From: Roseburia hominis A2-183
GTDB lineage: Bacteria; Bacillota; Clostridia; Lachnospirales; Lachnospiraceae
Assembly (NCBI RefSeq): GCF_000225345.1
Contig: NC_015977.1
Location: 1,781,501-1,845,500 of the forward strand
DNA: 64,000 nt
Direction of reading: 5' to 3'
The notes under the pieces were generated by a model. The model made no database searches and was not told the DNA's origin. It saw nothing but the letters and a program-made list of their open reading frames with translations. Shown here one piece after another: positions 44,657 to 53,121 of this stretch; position 1 is the first letter of the stretch; every line of letters starts with the position of its first letter. A program made the translations under genes and the position numbers.

Positions 44657-45139
44657 ATGCGCGATATCACACCAGCAACCAATTTTATTCATACACTGAT
44701 GCAGTCTCCGCCGGATGCATCCGCCTGGATTGCCGGCGGCAACAATTTTCCTTCCATCTCCGGGCTTGCCCGGTTCTATGCCACAGAATACGAAGGAACT
44801 CTCGTGGAGGTTGAAGTCTTCGGTCTTCCGAACGTCGCGGCTCCCGGCTCCAGTAATTTTTACGGCATGCACATCCACGAAAACGGCGTATGCGTCTCCC
44901 CGTTTACCAGTGCCGGTGCCCATTACAGCCGTACGCCGGCCAAACACCCGAATCACAGCGGCGACATGCCTCCGCTTCTGGGCAACCAGGGTTATGCCTG
45001 GATGGCATTTTATGACAAGCGTTTTACGATTCCGGAAATTATCGGAAAATCCCTCATCATTCACCGGATGCCGGATAACTTTACAACGCAGCCCGCGGGC
45101 GACTCCGGCGAACGGATTGCCTGCGGTGTGATAAAATAG
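44657..45139 (+). CDS. Cu/Zn superoxide dismutase-like protein, no signal peptide
   Basis: A 160-residue protein with every Cu/Zn-SOD ligand in place: His72 and His74 (MHIHENG), His89 (GAHY), His97, His100 and Asp103 (KHPNHSGD), His136 (IIHRMPD), plus Arg153 and the disulfide Cys79/Cys156 (SGERIACGVI). The usual bacterial SodC is exported, but no signal peptide is visible from the chosen ATG at 44657 (GAGG seven bases upstream) or from the longer frame back to 44483. Its role in an anaerobe could be superoxide removal or copper/zinc binding. Single gene, divergent from the RpiR-type operon. Confidence 0.85.
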   Translation: MRDITPATNFIHTLMQSPPDASAWIAGGNNFPSISGLARFYATEYEGTLVEVEVFGLPNVAAPGSSNFYGMHIHENGVCVSPFTSAGAHYSRTPAKHPNHSGDMPPLLGNQGYAWMAFYDKRFTIPEIIGKSLIIHRMPDNFTTQPAGDSGERIACGVIK

Positions 45140-45154
45140 CAAAAAAGGCAGCAA

Positions 45155-45184
45155 AAAAAGCAGGTGACTGCTCACCCGCTTTTT
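45155..45184. terminator. Bidirectional terminator between SOD-like gene and oadA-like gene
   Basis: AAAAAGC-A-GGTGA pairs with TCACC-C-GCTTTTT around CTGC with a single mismatch. The A- and T-rich arms serve both strands of this tail-to-tail junction. Confidence 0.75.
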
Positions 45185-45202
45185 GTTATAACTGTTTTTT
45201 GA

Positions 45203-46621
45203 TTATACCGGATATGCTCCGTTCTTGGTATCTGCGACGCTTGCATCGACCTTCTTCTGCTGTGCCTCACGGTACTTGAAGAATTCGGTTGCAACCTGCG
45301 GGAACAGTGCGTAGGACAGTACATCCTCATCCTGCTGCTTCCACTGCTTCATCTCAGCCTCGATCTTATCCAGCTCCGGCTCAAGCAGATCTGCCGGACG
45401 GCAGGTAATGGCGTTCTTCTTCTCCTCGCCAAGTACCTTGTCTACGATCTCCGGGTTGAACGGTTTTACAGTCTGACCGTACTTTCCAAGCAGTACGTCT
45501 TTGGTCTCCTTGGTTGCCACTTTGTAGCGCTCTCCCATCAGTACGTTGAACACAGCCTGTGTACCAACGATCTGTGAGGACGGTGTAACAAGTGGCGGCT
45601 CACCGAGGTCTTTACGCACACGCGGAACCTCTGCAAGAACCTCCTCGAACTTGTCTTCCTTGCCCTGCTCTTTTAACTGAGACAGAAGGTTGGATAACAT
45701 ACCACCCGGTACCTGATATAACAGAGTCTTGATGTTAACGCCGAGAACCTTCGGGTTCATCAGACCGCTCTCTAACGCTTCCTCACGCATCGGACGGAAG
45801 TAGTCAGCGATCTCAGCTAACAGGTTCTGATCCAGACCGGTATCGAACTCTGTGCCCTTGAATGCCTCTACCATAACCTCGGTTGCCGGCTGGCTGGTTC
45901 CCATGGAGAACGGAGACATTGCTGTATCGATAATGTCACAGCCTGCCTCAACCGCCTTCATGTATGTCATGGAAGCGACACCGGAAGTATAGTGTGTATG
46001 GAGTTCGATCGGAAGGTTGGTTGCAGACTTTAATGCCTGAATCAGCTCGGTTGCCTTCGTCGGAACCAAAAGACCTGCCATATCCTTGATACATAAGGAA
46101 TCAGCACCCATATCCTCTACTTTCTTCGCCATCTCCATCCAGTAATCCAGAGTGTAGGCATCGCCAAGTGTATAGGATAATGCGACCTGTGCATGTCCTT
46201 TCTCTTTGTTACATGCGGTAACGGCTGTCTGCAGGTTGCGGACATCGTTTAAGCAGTCGAAAATACGAATGATATCAATACCGTTTGCGATCGATTTCTG
46301 TACGAAATACTCTACCACATCATCCGCATACGGACGATATCCTAAGATGTTCTGTCCACGAAACAGCATCTGAAGCTTGGTGTTCTTAAATCCGTCTCTT
46401 AACTTGCGGAGACGATCCCACGGATCTTCTTTCAGGAAACGAAGGCATGCATCGAAGGTAGCACCGCCCCAGCACTCAACCGCATTGTATCCGACCTTAT
46501 CCATCTTGTCTACGATCGGAAGCATCTGCTCGGTTGTCATTCTTGTCGCAATCAGGGACTGGTGCGCATCACGCAGCACCGTCTCTGTTATTTTTAAAGG
46601 TTTTTTAACAACTTCTGACAT
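45203..46621 (-). CDS. Oxaloacetate decarboxylase alpha / pyruvate carboxylase subunit B-like carboxyltransferase
   Basis: Carboxyltransferase of about 472 residues, with ITETVLRDAHQSLIATRM, EVWGGATFD-like ECWGGATFDACLRF, LCIKDMAGLLVP and the metal-site LHTHYTSGVASM. It moves CO2 between oxaloacetate/pyruvate and biotin. It lacks the C-terminal biotin domain found in OadA, so it resembles the 5S subunit of transcarboxylase or PycB, and must use the separate biotin carrier encoded in the same operon. Last gene of the operon, after oadB. Confidence 0.92.
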   Translation of the reverse strand: MSEVVKKPLKITETVLRDAHQSLIATRMTTEQMLPIVDKMDKVGYNAVECWGGATFDACLRFLKEDPWDRLRKLRDGFKNTKLQMLFRGQNILGYRPYADDVVEYFVQKSIANGIDIIRIFDCLNDVRNLQTAVTACNKEKGHAQVALSYTLGDAYTLDYWMEMAKKVEDMGADSLCIKDMAGLLVPTKATELIQALKSATNLPIELHTHYTSGVASMTYMKAVEAGCDIIDTAMSPFSMGTSQPATEVMVEAFKGTEFDTGLDQNLLAEIADYFRPMREEALESGLMNPKVLGVNIKTLLYQVPGGMLSNLLSQLKEQGKEDKFEEVLAEVPRVRKDLGEPPLVTPSSQIVGTQAVFNVLMGERYKVATKETKDVLLGKYGQTVKPFNPEIVDKVLGEEKKNAITCRPADLLEPELDKIEAEMKQWKQQDEDVLSYALFPQVATEFFKYREAQQKKVDASVADTKNGAYPV

Positions 46622-46686
46622 TTTTTCCTCCTTATCAGCGGATACTTTGATACCGCTATCCGTCTATGACGGCATTTGCTCTTTCA

Positions 46687-47835
46687 CTAAATTCCGAAAA
46701 TTGCCATGAATACACCGGCTGCTACTGCAGTACCGATAACGCCGGCAACGTTCGGTCCCATCGCATGCATCAGCAGGAAGTTCGTCGGGTCTTCCTCTGC
46801 ACCGACTTTCTGGGATACACGGGCTGCCATAGGAACGGCAGATACACCGGCAGATCCGATCAGAGGATTGATCTTGCCCTTTGTGAGGAAGCATAACAGC
46901 TTACCAAACAGGACACCGGCTGCTGTACCGAACATAAATGCAATCAGTCCAAGTGCAACGATCTTTAATGTCGTTGTATTTAAGAATGCCTCCGCACTCG
47001 TAGATGCACCTACGGAAGTACCGAGCAGGATAACTACGATGTACATCAATGCGTTGGATGCGGTATCGGTCAGCTGGCGGACCACACCGCTCTCGCGGAA
47101 CAGGTTACCGAGCATCAGCATACCAACCAGCGGCGCTGTCGTCGGAAGAATCGTACATACAACCACCGTAACCACGATCGGGAAGAGAATCTTCTCCAGC
47201 TTGGAAACCGGTCTTAAGTTCTCCATCTTAATGGCACGCTCTTTTTTGGTTGTAAACAGCTTCATAATTGGCGGCTGGATGATCGGCACAAGTGCCATAT
47301 AGGAATATGCCGCCACAGCGATCGGTCCCATCAGTCCCGACTGTCCTAACTTTCCGGCAAGGAAAATGGAGGTCGGTCCGTCGGCTCCACCGATAATGGA
47401 AACAGCAGCTGCTGCCTTATCATTAAAGCCCATCATGATTGCAAGGAAGTACGCTCCGAAAATACCGAACTGAGCTGCAGCTCCAAGCAGGAAACTGATC
47501 GGGTTTGCGATCAGCGGTCCGAAATCTGTCATAGCACCGACTCCAAGGAAAATCAGAGACGGTAAGATTGACCACTCGTCTAACACATAAAAGTAGTGGA
47601 ATAAACCACCTACACCATTGCTCATCTGCTCCGGGTCTGCAAAAATATCCGGATAGATATTTACAAGCAGCATACCGAATGCAATCGGAACAAGAAGCAA
47701 TGGCTCAAACCCCTTCGCAATAGCCAGATACAGGAAAAAGCATGCGACAATGATCATCACAAAATTTCCCCAGGTAAGGTTAAAGAAAGCGGTCTGATGC
47801 AGGAGGTTCCCCATTGTCTCACTAAAATAGCTCAT
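46687..47835 (-). CDS. oadB: Na+-translocating decarboxylase beta subunit
   Basis: Polytopic membrane pump, 382 residues. It holds the conserved [16 protein letters not shown] (its Asp is the key Na+/proton residue) and the C-terminal [21 protein letters not shown]. It decarboxylates carboxy-biotin and exports Na+. The beta subunit is shared by oxaloacetate, methylmalonyl-CoA, malonate and glutaconyl-CoA decarboxylases, so it does not identify the substrate. It lies 14 bp after the biotin carrier. Confidence 0.96.
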   Translation of the reverse strand: MSYFSETMGNLLHQTAFFNLTWGNFVMIIVACFFLYLAIAKGFEPLLLVPIAFGMLLVNIYPDIFADPEQMSNGVGGLFHYFYVLDEWSILPSLIFLGVGAMTDFGPLIANPISFLLGAAAQFGIFGAYFLAIMMGFNDKAAAAVSIIGGADGPTSIFLAGKLGQSGLMGPIAVAAYSYMALVPIIQPPIMKLFTTKKERAIKMENLRPVSKLEKILFPIVVTVVVCTILPTTAPLVGMLMLGNLFRESGVVRQLTDTASNALMYIVVILLGTSVGASTSAEAFLNTTTLKIVALGLIAFMFGTAAGVLFGKLLCFLTKGKINPLIGSAGVSAVPMAARVSQKVGAEEDPTNFLLMHAMGPNVAGVIGTAVAAGVFMAIFGI

Positions 47836-47850
47836 TGTCTTCCTCCTAAA

Positions 47851-48216
47851 TTAGTTTAATGTTGCAAGTAATGCGCCCGCTTCTACCATATCTCCAACAC
47901 TTACGTTGATACTTGCTACCGTACCGTCCTGCGTTGCAACGACCGGAGTCTCCATCTTCATGATCTCAAGAACCATGATGCTGTCTCCCTTCTTAACGGC
48001 ATCACCGACAGACTTCTCAAGTTTGAATACCTTTCCTGCTGCGCCTGCCTCGATCTTAACGCTGCCTGCGCCTGCAGCAGCAGCCGGCTTTGCTGCAGGT
48101 GCTGCCGCCGGTGCTGCTGCACGTCTCGGTGCTGCTGCCGGTGCGCTCACTGCGCCGTTCTCTTCTACGGTTACATCATATACATTGCCGTTTACTGTAA
48201 TTGTATAGCTTTTCAT
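47851..48216 (-). CDS. Biotin carrier protein of the decarboxylase
   Basis: A 121-residue biotinyl carrier. An N-terminal MKSYTITVNGNVYDVTVEE strand pair is followed by an Ala/Pro-rich flexible linker (about 24-50) and a biotinyl domain with VLEIMKMETPV, whose Lys in MKM is the biotin site. The common form is EAMKM; here Ile replaces Ala, which is tolerated. It should shuttle CO2 from either carboxyltransferase of this operon to OadB. Confidence 0.93.
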   Translation of the reverse strand: MKSYTITVNGNVYDVTVEENGAVSAPAAAPRRAAAPAAAPAAKPAAAAGAGSVKIEAGAAGKVFKLEKSVGDAVKKGDSIMVLEIMKMETPVVATQDGTVASINVSVGDMVEAGALLATLN

Positions 48217-48257
48217 TGAAATATCCTCCTAATATGATTTCTTTTCATTTATACGAA

Positions 48258-48983
48258 TTAGCGTCTGCGGATCGATCTCACAACGAAAGAATCCGCGGAT
48301 GCACCGGTGCTTGCCGCAACCGCTGCGGAAATAACTGCCACAAGTTCAAGATCATCGGTAAGCTGCTCTTCACGCTGTCCGATCTGCTCTACCACAGCGC
48401 CTGCCTCTGCCTCGTTCTTCTTGCCCTTGCCGGCCGCCTTGTTCTGTATTACAGAGATAAAGCGGAAACAGTAAATAATAAGGCTGATCAGGATCAGAAC
48501 CACGAATACGGTTCCCATTCCCATCAGGGTATTTAACGCAGCCTTCTCCATCTTCTCACCCAGCGTGTATACCTTGTCCGCGGATGCATCAGTAAGCTCC
48601 GGCTGCTCGGTCTCGTAATTGTATGTATAGATGTAAGAAACGATGACTTCACGATTCTGATACTCTACATACTGATCTACTGTTAAGGTTTTCTGTGCCT
48701 TTGTGATATTGAATTCTCCAAGTCCCTGATATGCGCCGACATCACTTGTCGCCTCATCCCAGCTCTCGACAAGTTTCATTGCCGTATCGCTGCCGTAGGA
48801 CTGGATATAGGTTCTGTTGTCGTCCGTAAGACCAACCAGCGCGGAAACTTCCTGTTCCATGCTGCTCTGCAGTTCATCGTAAGTCATTCCGAAATAGTCA
48901 ACCGTTGTCGGATCTGTTCCGCATGCTGCAAGTCCCAGAGCCATAAAGCAAAGACAAAGTATAAGAGATAATTTTTTCTTCAT
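48258..48983 (-). CDS. OadG-family subunit with lipoprotein N-terminal domain
   Basis: About 241 residues. A signal peptide ends in a lipobox-like GLAAC (MKKKLSLILCLCFMALGLAAC), followed by an extracytoplasmic alpha/beta domain of about 110 residues. Then comes one membrane span (LMGMGTVFVVLILISLIIYCF), which is the OadG/MmdD signature, and a charged tail ending ADSFVVRSIRRR. In the pump the gamma/delta subunit ties carboxyltransferase to OadB through this cytoplasmic tail. The outer domain is an addition compared with the roughly 80-residue OadG of enterobacteria. The ATG at 48983 is chosen for its signal peptide and AAAGGTG. Confidence 0.85.
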   Translation of the reverse strand: MKKKLSLILCLCFMALGLAACGTDPTTVDYFGMTYDELQSSMEQEVSALVGLTDDNRTYIQSYGSDTAMKLVESWDEATSDVGAYQGLGEFNITKAQKTLTVDQYVEYQNREVIVSYIYTYNYETEQPELTDASADKVYTLGEKMEKAALNTLMGMGTVFVVLILISLIIYCFRFISVIQNKAAGKGKKNEAEAGAVVEQIGQREEQLTDDLELVAVISAAVAASTGASADSFVVRSIRRR

Positions 48984-48996
48984 AAACTTCACCTTT

Positions 48997-50433
48997 CTAT
49001 TTTGTTCCATGTTTCTTGTCCGGTGTATATGCACACTTTGTGTATAACAGTTCAAACGCATCTACCAGATACTTTCTCGTATCTGCCGGATCAACGATCA
49101 GATCCACATAGCCTCTTCTGGCTGCTGTCATAACGCTGCCCTGCAGTGCATCATATTCCTTTGCCTTCTCTGCAAGCTCATCCGCAGATGCATCCGCGTA
49201 CATGATCTTTACTGCAAGATCCGCATCCATCATGCCGACCTTTGCGTCCGGCCATGCATATACGAAATCCGCACCGATAGACTTGGAATTCATAGCAACA
49301 TAAGCGGTACCGTATGCCTCTCCCGTGATCAGGTTCACCTTCGGACATGTAGCTCCCGCAAATGCGGAGGTCAGATGAGCAAGTGCCTTTGCAAGACGCT
49401 TTTCAGAGCACTTGCATGCCTTGTAGCCCTTGACATTTGTCAGAGTCAGTACCGGGATCTCGAATGCGTCGCAGAAAGATACGAACTCTGCTGCCTTCTC
49501 ACATCCCTTTGCGGAAAGAACATTGTCAAACTTCTCGCTCTCTTTGCCCTCTTCGTCGTATACCGTTGTGCAGTTTGCAACTGCGCCGACCGTCATACCG
49601 TTTAACTTGATAAATCCGGTCACCATGTCTCTGGCATAGCCTGCCTTTGTCTCGAAGAATGTATGGCTGTCCGAAATCTCACTGAGAAGATATCTCGGAT
49701 CACCCTTCATGGCATCCATGCTCTCGCATGCACGGTTCAGGTCATCCGCACACTCGTCTGTGTAGACATCTCCCTCGTTGTTGAGCGGAAGCATGCCGAC
49801 CAGCTCACGGATGTCTGCAAGGATCTCATCCTCTGTTCCCGTCGCGTCGATGCAGCCGTTCTCATCTGCCTGGAATGCCGCAGATGATGTGTCGCACTTC
49901 TCGATGCGGTTTCCGTCAATTGCGTTCGGAGAATTCACAAACATCTTTCCTTTGGATTCTTCGATAAAAGCAAAATCAGAAAGTGCCGGTACCACTGCCA
50001 GTCCACCGCCGCAGCTGCCGAATACGGCTGAAATCTGCGGAACCACGCCGGATGCTGCAACTTCTTTTGCATAGATCAGTCCGAAGCCGTCAAGCGCATC
50101 TACAGACTCCTGTAAACGGACTCCCGCGCAATCGATAAAGCCGATCACCGGTGCTCCCATCTTCATCGCCATGTCATACACTGCAGCGATCTTCTTCGCA
50201 TGCATCTCGCCGATTGTTCCGTTTAAAACAGAAGCGTCCTGGCTGTAAATGAACACCAGATTGCCGTCAATCAGGCCGTGTCCTGTGATGACTCCGTCGG
50301 AAGGAGTATCCGTTGCTGCAAGATTAAAATCTGTGCTTCTTGCGGTTACGAGAGAACCGATCTCAATGAAACTGTTCTCGTCGACTAACCTGGTGATGCG
50401 CTGCATAGCCAGGCTATCATTGCTACTATTCAT
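48997..50433 (-). CDS. Acyl-CoA carboxyltransferase (methylmalonyl-CoA decarboxylase alpha / PccB-like)
   Basis: A crotonase-fold carboxyltransferase of about 478 residues with GVRLQESVDALDGFG, AVFGSCGGGLAVVPAL and the C-terminal FVYAWPDAKVGMMDADLAVKI. It handles acyl-CoA substrates such as methylmalonyl-CoA or propionyl-CoA. With 478 residues it is slightly shorter than typical MmdA (about 510), and its SCG oxyanion-hole segments are intact. GGAGGG nine bases before the ATG at 50433 fixes the start. First gene of the operon, with a near-consensus promoter. Confidence 0.9.
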   Translation of the reverse strand: MNSSNDSLAMQRITRLVDENSFIEIGSLVTARSTDFNLAATDTPSDGVITGHGLIDGNLVFIYSQDASVLNGTIGEMHAKKIAAVYDMAMKMGAPVIGFIDCAGVRLQESVDALDGFGLIYAKEVAASGVVPQISAVFGSCGGGLAVVPALSDFAFIEESKGKMFVNSPNAIDGNRIEKCDTSSAAFQADENGCIDATGTEDEILADIRELVGMLPLNNEGDVYTDECADDLNRACESMDAMKGDPRYLLSEISDSHTFFETKAGYARDMVTGFIKLNGMTVGAVANCTTVYDEEGKESEKFDNVLSAKGCEKAAEFVSFCDAFEIPVLTLTNVKGYKACKCSEKRLAKALAHLTSAFAGATCPKVNLITGEAYGTAYVAMNSKSIGADFVYAWPDAKVGMMDADLAVKIMYADASADELAEKAKEYDALQGSVMTAARRGYVDLIVDPADTRKYLVDAFELLYTKCAYTPDKKHGTK

Positions 50434-50550
50434 TCTTTTTGCCCTCCATCTATAAATTGTTGTCCACATCCATTTGGGATGCGGCTTCATAGTGAATGAT
50501 GTAAATCCATGCGTCTTTGTATAAAAATTCAACAAATTACGCTATGTTAA

Positions 50551-50579
50551 ATTATAATTGCTTTTCTGCAATATTTCAA
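50551..50579 (-). promoter_or_regulatory. Promoter of the decarboxylase operon
   Basis: Minus strand TTGAAA at 50579-50574, exactly 17 bp, TATAAT at 50556-50551. It gives a leader of about 110 bases. The downstream stretch has no obvious hairpin. Confidence 0.75.
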
Positions 50580-50618
50580 GTAAATTGTTAATTTTTTGAC
50601 GCTTTTTGTTTGTGTTTT

Positions 50619-51827
50619 TTATTCGATCCAGAGAAGCCGAAGCACCTGCCCCAGACACCACGGATAATCGATCTTTCCGATTGTCTCCCCGGCTACCACA
50701 CATCGCTCCGCAAGCGTCTCCTCCCCCAGCATATAACGAATCTTCCCGATGTAATCTCCGCTCTTCACCGGTGCATACAGCCGGTCTGCAATCTCATACC
50801 TAAGCGTAACCTCACTGCTTAGCGGCGCCAGGATACTCTCCTCCCCTGCATAGTTCCTGACAACCAGTTTTAAATACACCGTTTCGCCGATTTTTCCGCC
50901 CTGTCCGTCCCGCACCTCTATGGGCGCAAGCTCCGCTTCGTCCGGCTCAATCTGCAGCAGGTCGATCTTTTTGAACTGCTCCAATCCGTAATTCATGAGT
51001 TTTCTGGTGTCGGACCACTTATAGGTCTTGTTGTTCGGCCATCCACAGGCGAGCAGCGCCACGATCAGCGTTTTGTCCTCCCGCTGCAGCGCTCCGACAT
51101 AGCAGTATCCGGCGGTTCCGGTAAATCCCGTTTTTCCGGAAAGCGCCCCTTCCATCATCTGCAAAAATGCATTGTGGTTCGTGCACTGGTACGTGCATTT
51201 CCCCTCTGCATCAGAAAAAGAATACTGCGCCGTCCGTGTAATCTCGAGAAATTCGTCGCTTTTTAACGATTCCTTAATACAATATTTCATAATCTTAGCA
51301 AGGTCTGCCGCCGTCGTGTGATGAAACCCGGCATCATCCTTCGCATCCAGTCCGTTCGGTGTAATAAAGTAGCTGTCCTCACAGCCGAGTTCCTCTGCCT
51401 TCGCATTCATCAGCGCGGCAAATCCCTGCACCTCCCCCGCCGCAAATTCCGCGATGGCCACCGCACAGTCATTGTAGGATTCCAGCATCAGACCATATAA
51501 AAGATCCCTCAGATAAAACTGTTGTCCCTCGTGCATCCCCAGATGTACCTTCGGCTGGGACGCCGCATTTTTTGACACCGTAACCACGCTCGCCGGATCA
51601 CAGTTTTCCAGTGCCACGATACAGGTTAAAATCTTTGTCGTACTCGCATTCGCCATCGCTTCATGCCCGTTTTTCTCATAGAGAATTCTTCCGGAATCCG
51701 CATCCATCAAAACGGCAGATTTTGCGTACAGTTCCGACTCTGCCGGCACATCCTGCGCCCGGACACGCACAGGCGAAAAAATAAGCAAGCTCATACTTAA
51801 CAATAGAGAAAGAAAGCGTCGATACAT
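50619..51827 (-). CDS. D-alanyl-D-alanine carboxypeptidase (peptidase S11)
   Basis: Low-molecular-weight PBP of about 402 residues that trims the stem-peptide D-Ala. A signal peptide (MYRRFLSLLLSMSLLIFSPVRVRA) is followed by the S11 active-site motifs STTK, SYN and KTG. A C-terminal PBP5-type beta domain of about 100 residues follows. The open frame extends to 52103 into the foldback element, but GGGAG before the ATG at 51827 and the signal peptide fix the start. A second S11 gene lies at 54117 on the opposite strand. Confidence 0.93.
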   Translation of the reverse strand: MYRRFLSLLLSMSLLIFSPVRVRAQDVPAESELYAKSAVLMDADSGRILYEKNGHEAMANASTTKILTCIVALENCDPASVVTVSKNAASQPKVHLGMHEGQQFYLRDLLYGLMLESYNDCAVAIAEFAAGEVQGFAALMNAKAEELGCEDSYFITPNGLDAKDDAGFHHTTAADLAKIMKYCIKESLKSDEFLEITRTAQYSFSDAEGKCTYQCTNHNAFLQMMEGALSGKTGFTGTAGYCYVGALQREDKTLIVALLACGWPNNKTYKWSDTRKLMNYGLEQFKKIDLLQIEPDEAELAPIEVRDGQGGKIGETVYLKLVVRNYAGEESILAPLSSEVTLRYEIADRLYAPVKSGDYIGKIRYMLGEETLAERCVVAGETIGKIDYPWCLGQVLRLLWIE

Positions 51828-51900
51828 GCCATTCTCCCAAAATGACTTCACTGATGTATATGCGTCCCTCATTTTTTGCAGAACAGAAACGGTATGTAAA

Positions 51901-52490
51901 AAGGAACTGCCGCAATAAGCATATCGTGCTTTGATAAGTAATATTATTAGAAACACACTTGGGGATTTCATGTGGAAATGCAGATGGAATATTCGTTGGA
52001 GAAAAATGTGAGCATTTCTTCCGGCTGAATGTTTGCATCGGATTCCGTGTCTCTTCCACGTTTGGACAATCCGACGGGTGCATGTCCGGCACACCGGAGA
52101 CAATGGGCGGACTTTCTGGTGTCCCTAAGGGCACCTCTTCGCAGACAATATAAAACCGCGCGAACCGAAACTCGCCGGCATCTGCTATTGAAAATAAGGC
52201 AGATGCCGACTCAGACATCGGCTTCGCGCGGTTATGTTTTGCTTAGAGGTGCCATAAGGGACACACACAAAAGTCCTACAAATTGTCTTCCGGGATGCGG
52301 ACATGACCCGCGGAGTGCTCCAAACTTGGAAAGACACGGATCATCGAAGATGCAAACATCCGGTTGGTTAGAAATGCCACATTTTTTGAACCGAATTTCC
52401 ACCTGCATTTCCATCTGAAATCCCACGGTGTGGTCTTCTGATAATATTACTTATCACCCAAAGCGGTCTATGCTTGTTGCGGCAATTCCT
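51901..52490 (-). repeat. Foldback element copy 2 (complete)
   Basis: About 590 bp that is one large imperfect palindrome. The ends are inverted repeats of the form AAGGAAYTGCCGCAAYAAGC, extended by TGATAAGTAATATTA. The arms of about 260 bp carry matching blocks (GTTTGCATC, CCGTGTCT, TTTGGA, AGACAAT, GGTGTCCCT/AGGGACACC), and the centre is a tight hairpin (AACCGCGCGAA at 52154-52164 with TTCGCGCGGTT at 52223-52233, then GGCATCTGC with GCAGATGCC). It is oriented opposite to copy 1. It sits between dacA and scpB, with no direct target duplication I can see. Reading frames within it are by-products of the repeat. It could be a non-autonomous (MITE-like) element or a long structured RNA. Confidence 0.88.
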
Positions 52491-52535
52491 TATTATCCGT
52501 CTCTCACAGATTTGCACCAGGATTTCTTTTATGTT

Positions 52536-53105
52536 CTATATATCAAGCTTCATATGCATCTCGGCTTCCGCCTCCTGCTTAAATTCCTCCACCTGCACCG
52601 GATTTAATACCGGGAGTTCGTCGATTGACTGTACCCCAAAGCTTCGTAGGAACTCTTCCGTCGTTCCGAAGAGCAGCGGGCGCCCCGGTGCATCCAGTCT
52701 GCCAAGCTCGCATACCAGATTGTATTCCACCAGCTTGTTCACCGCGTGATCGCAGGAAACACCGCGGATCTTCTCGATCTCCACCTTGGTGATCGGCTGC
52801 TTATAGGCGATGATGGACAGCGTCTCCAGAAGAACATCCGTCAGGACATGGCGCTTTGGCTGTCTCGCAATCTTGATCAGATATTCGTACATCTCGCTTT
52901 TGGTGCACATCTGATACGCATCGTCCAGCTCAATAATCTTCACACCGATGGACGGATTCTCGTAGTGCTTCATCATCTTCTCAATGATCGCTTTTGTCTC
53001 TTTTTTATCCAGTTCTATGGCTGCGGCGATCTTGTCCAGCTCTACCGATTCTCCCATCGTAAAGAGGATCGCCTCAATGATCGCCTCGTAATTCTTTTCA
53101 TTCAT
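52536..53105 (-). CDS. scpB: Segregation and condensation protein B
   Basis: Winged-helix kleisin-associated subunit of the SMC condensin, about 189 residues. Visible marks are MNEKNYEAIIEAILFTMGE, LLETLSIIAYKQPITKVEIE with IRGVSCDHAVNKLVE, and GRPLLFGTTEEFLRSFG. GGAG lies eight bases before the ATG at 53105. It follows scpA by 16 bp, and the foldback element begins 45 bp after its stop. Confidence 0.96.
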   Translation of the reverse strand: MNEKNYEAIIEAILFTMGESVELDKIAAAIELDKKETKAIIEKMMKHYENPSIGVKIIELDDAYQMCTKSEMYEYLIKIARQPKRHVLTDVLLETLSIIAYKQPITKVEIEKIRGVSCDHAVNKLVEYNLVCELGRLDAPGRPLLFGTTEEFLRSFGVQSIDELPVLNPVQVEEFKQEAEAEMHMKLDI

Positions 53106-53121
53106 CCCGAAAACTCCAACT

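Noticed and set aside
50619..52103. A longer reading frame for the carboxypeptidase reaching into the foldback element
   Set aside because: The signal peptide and the Shine-Dalgarno sit at 51827; the extension is read-through of the repeat without protein-like sequence.
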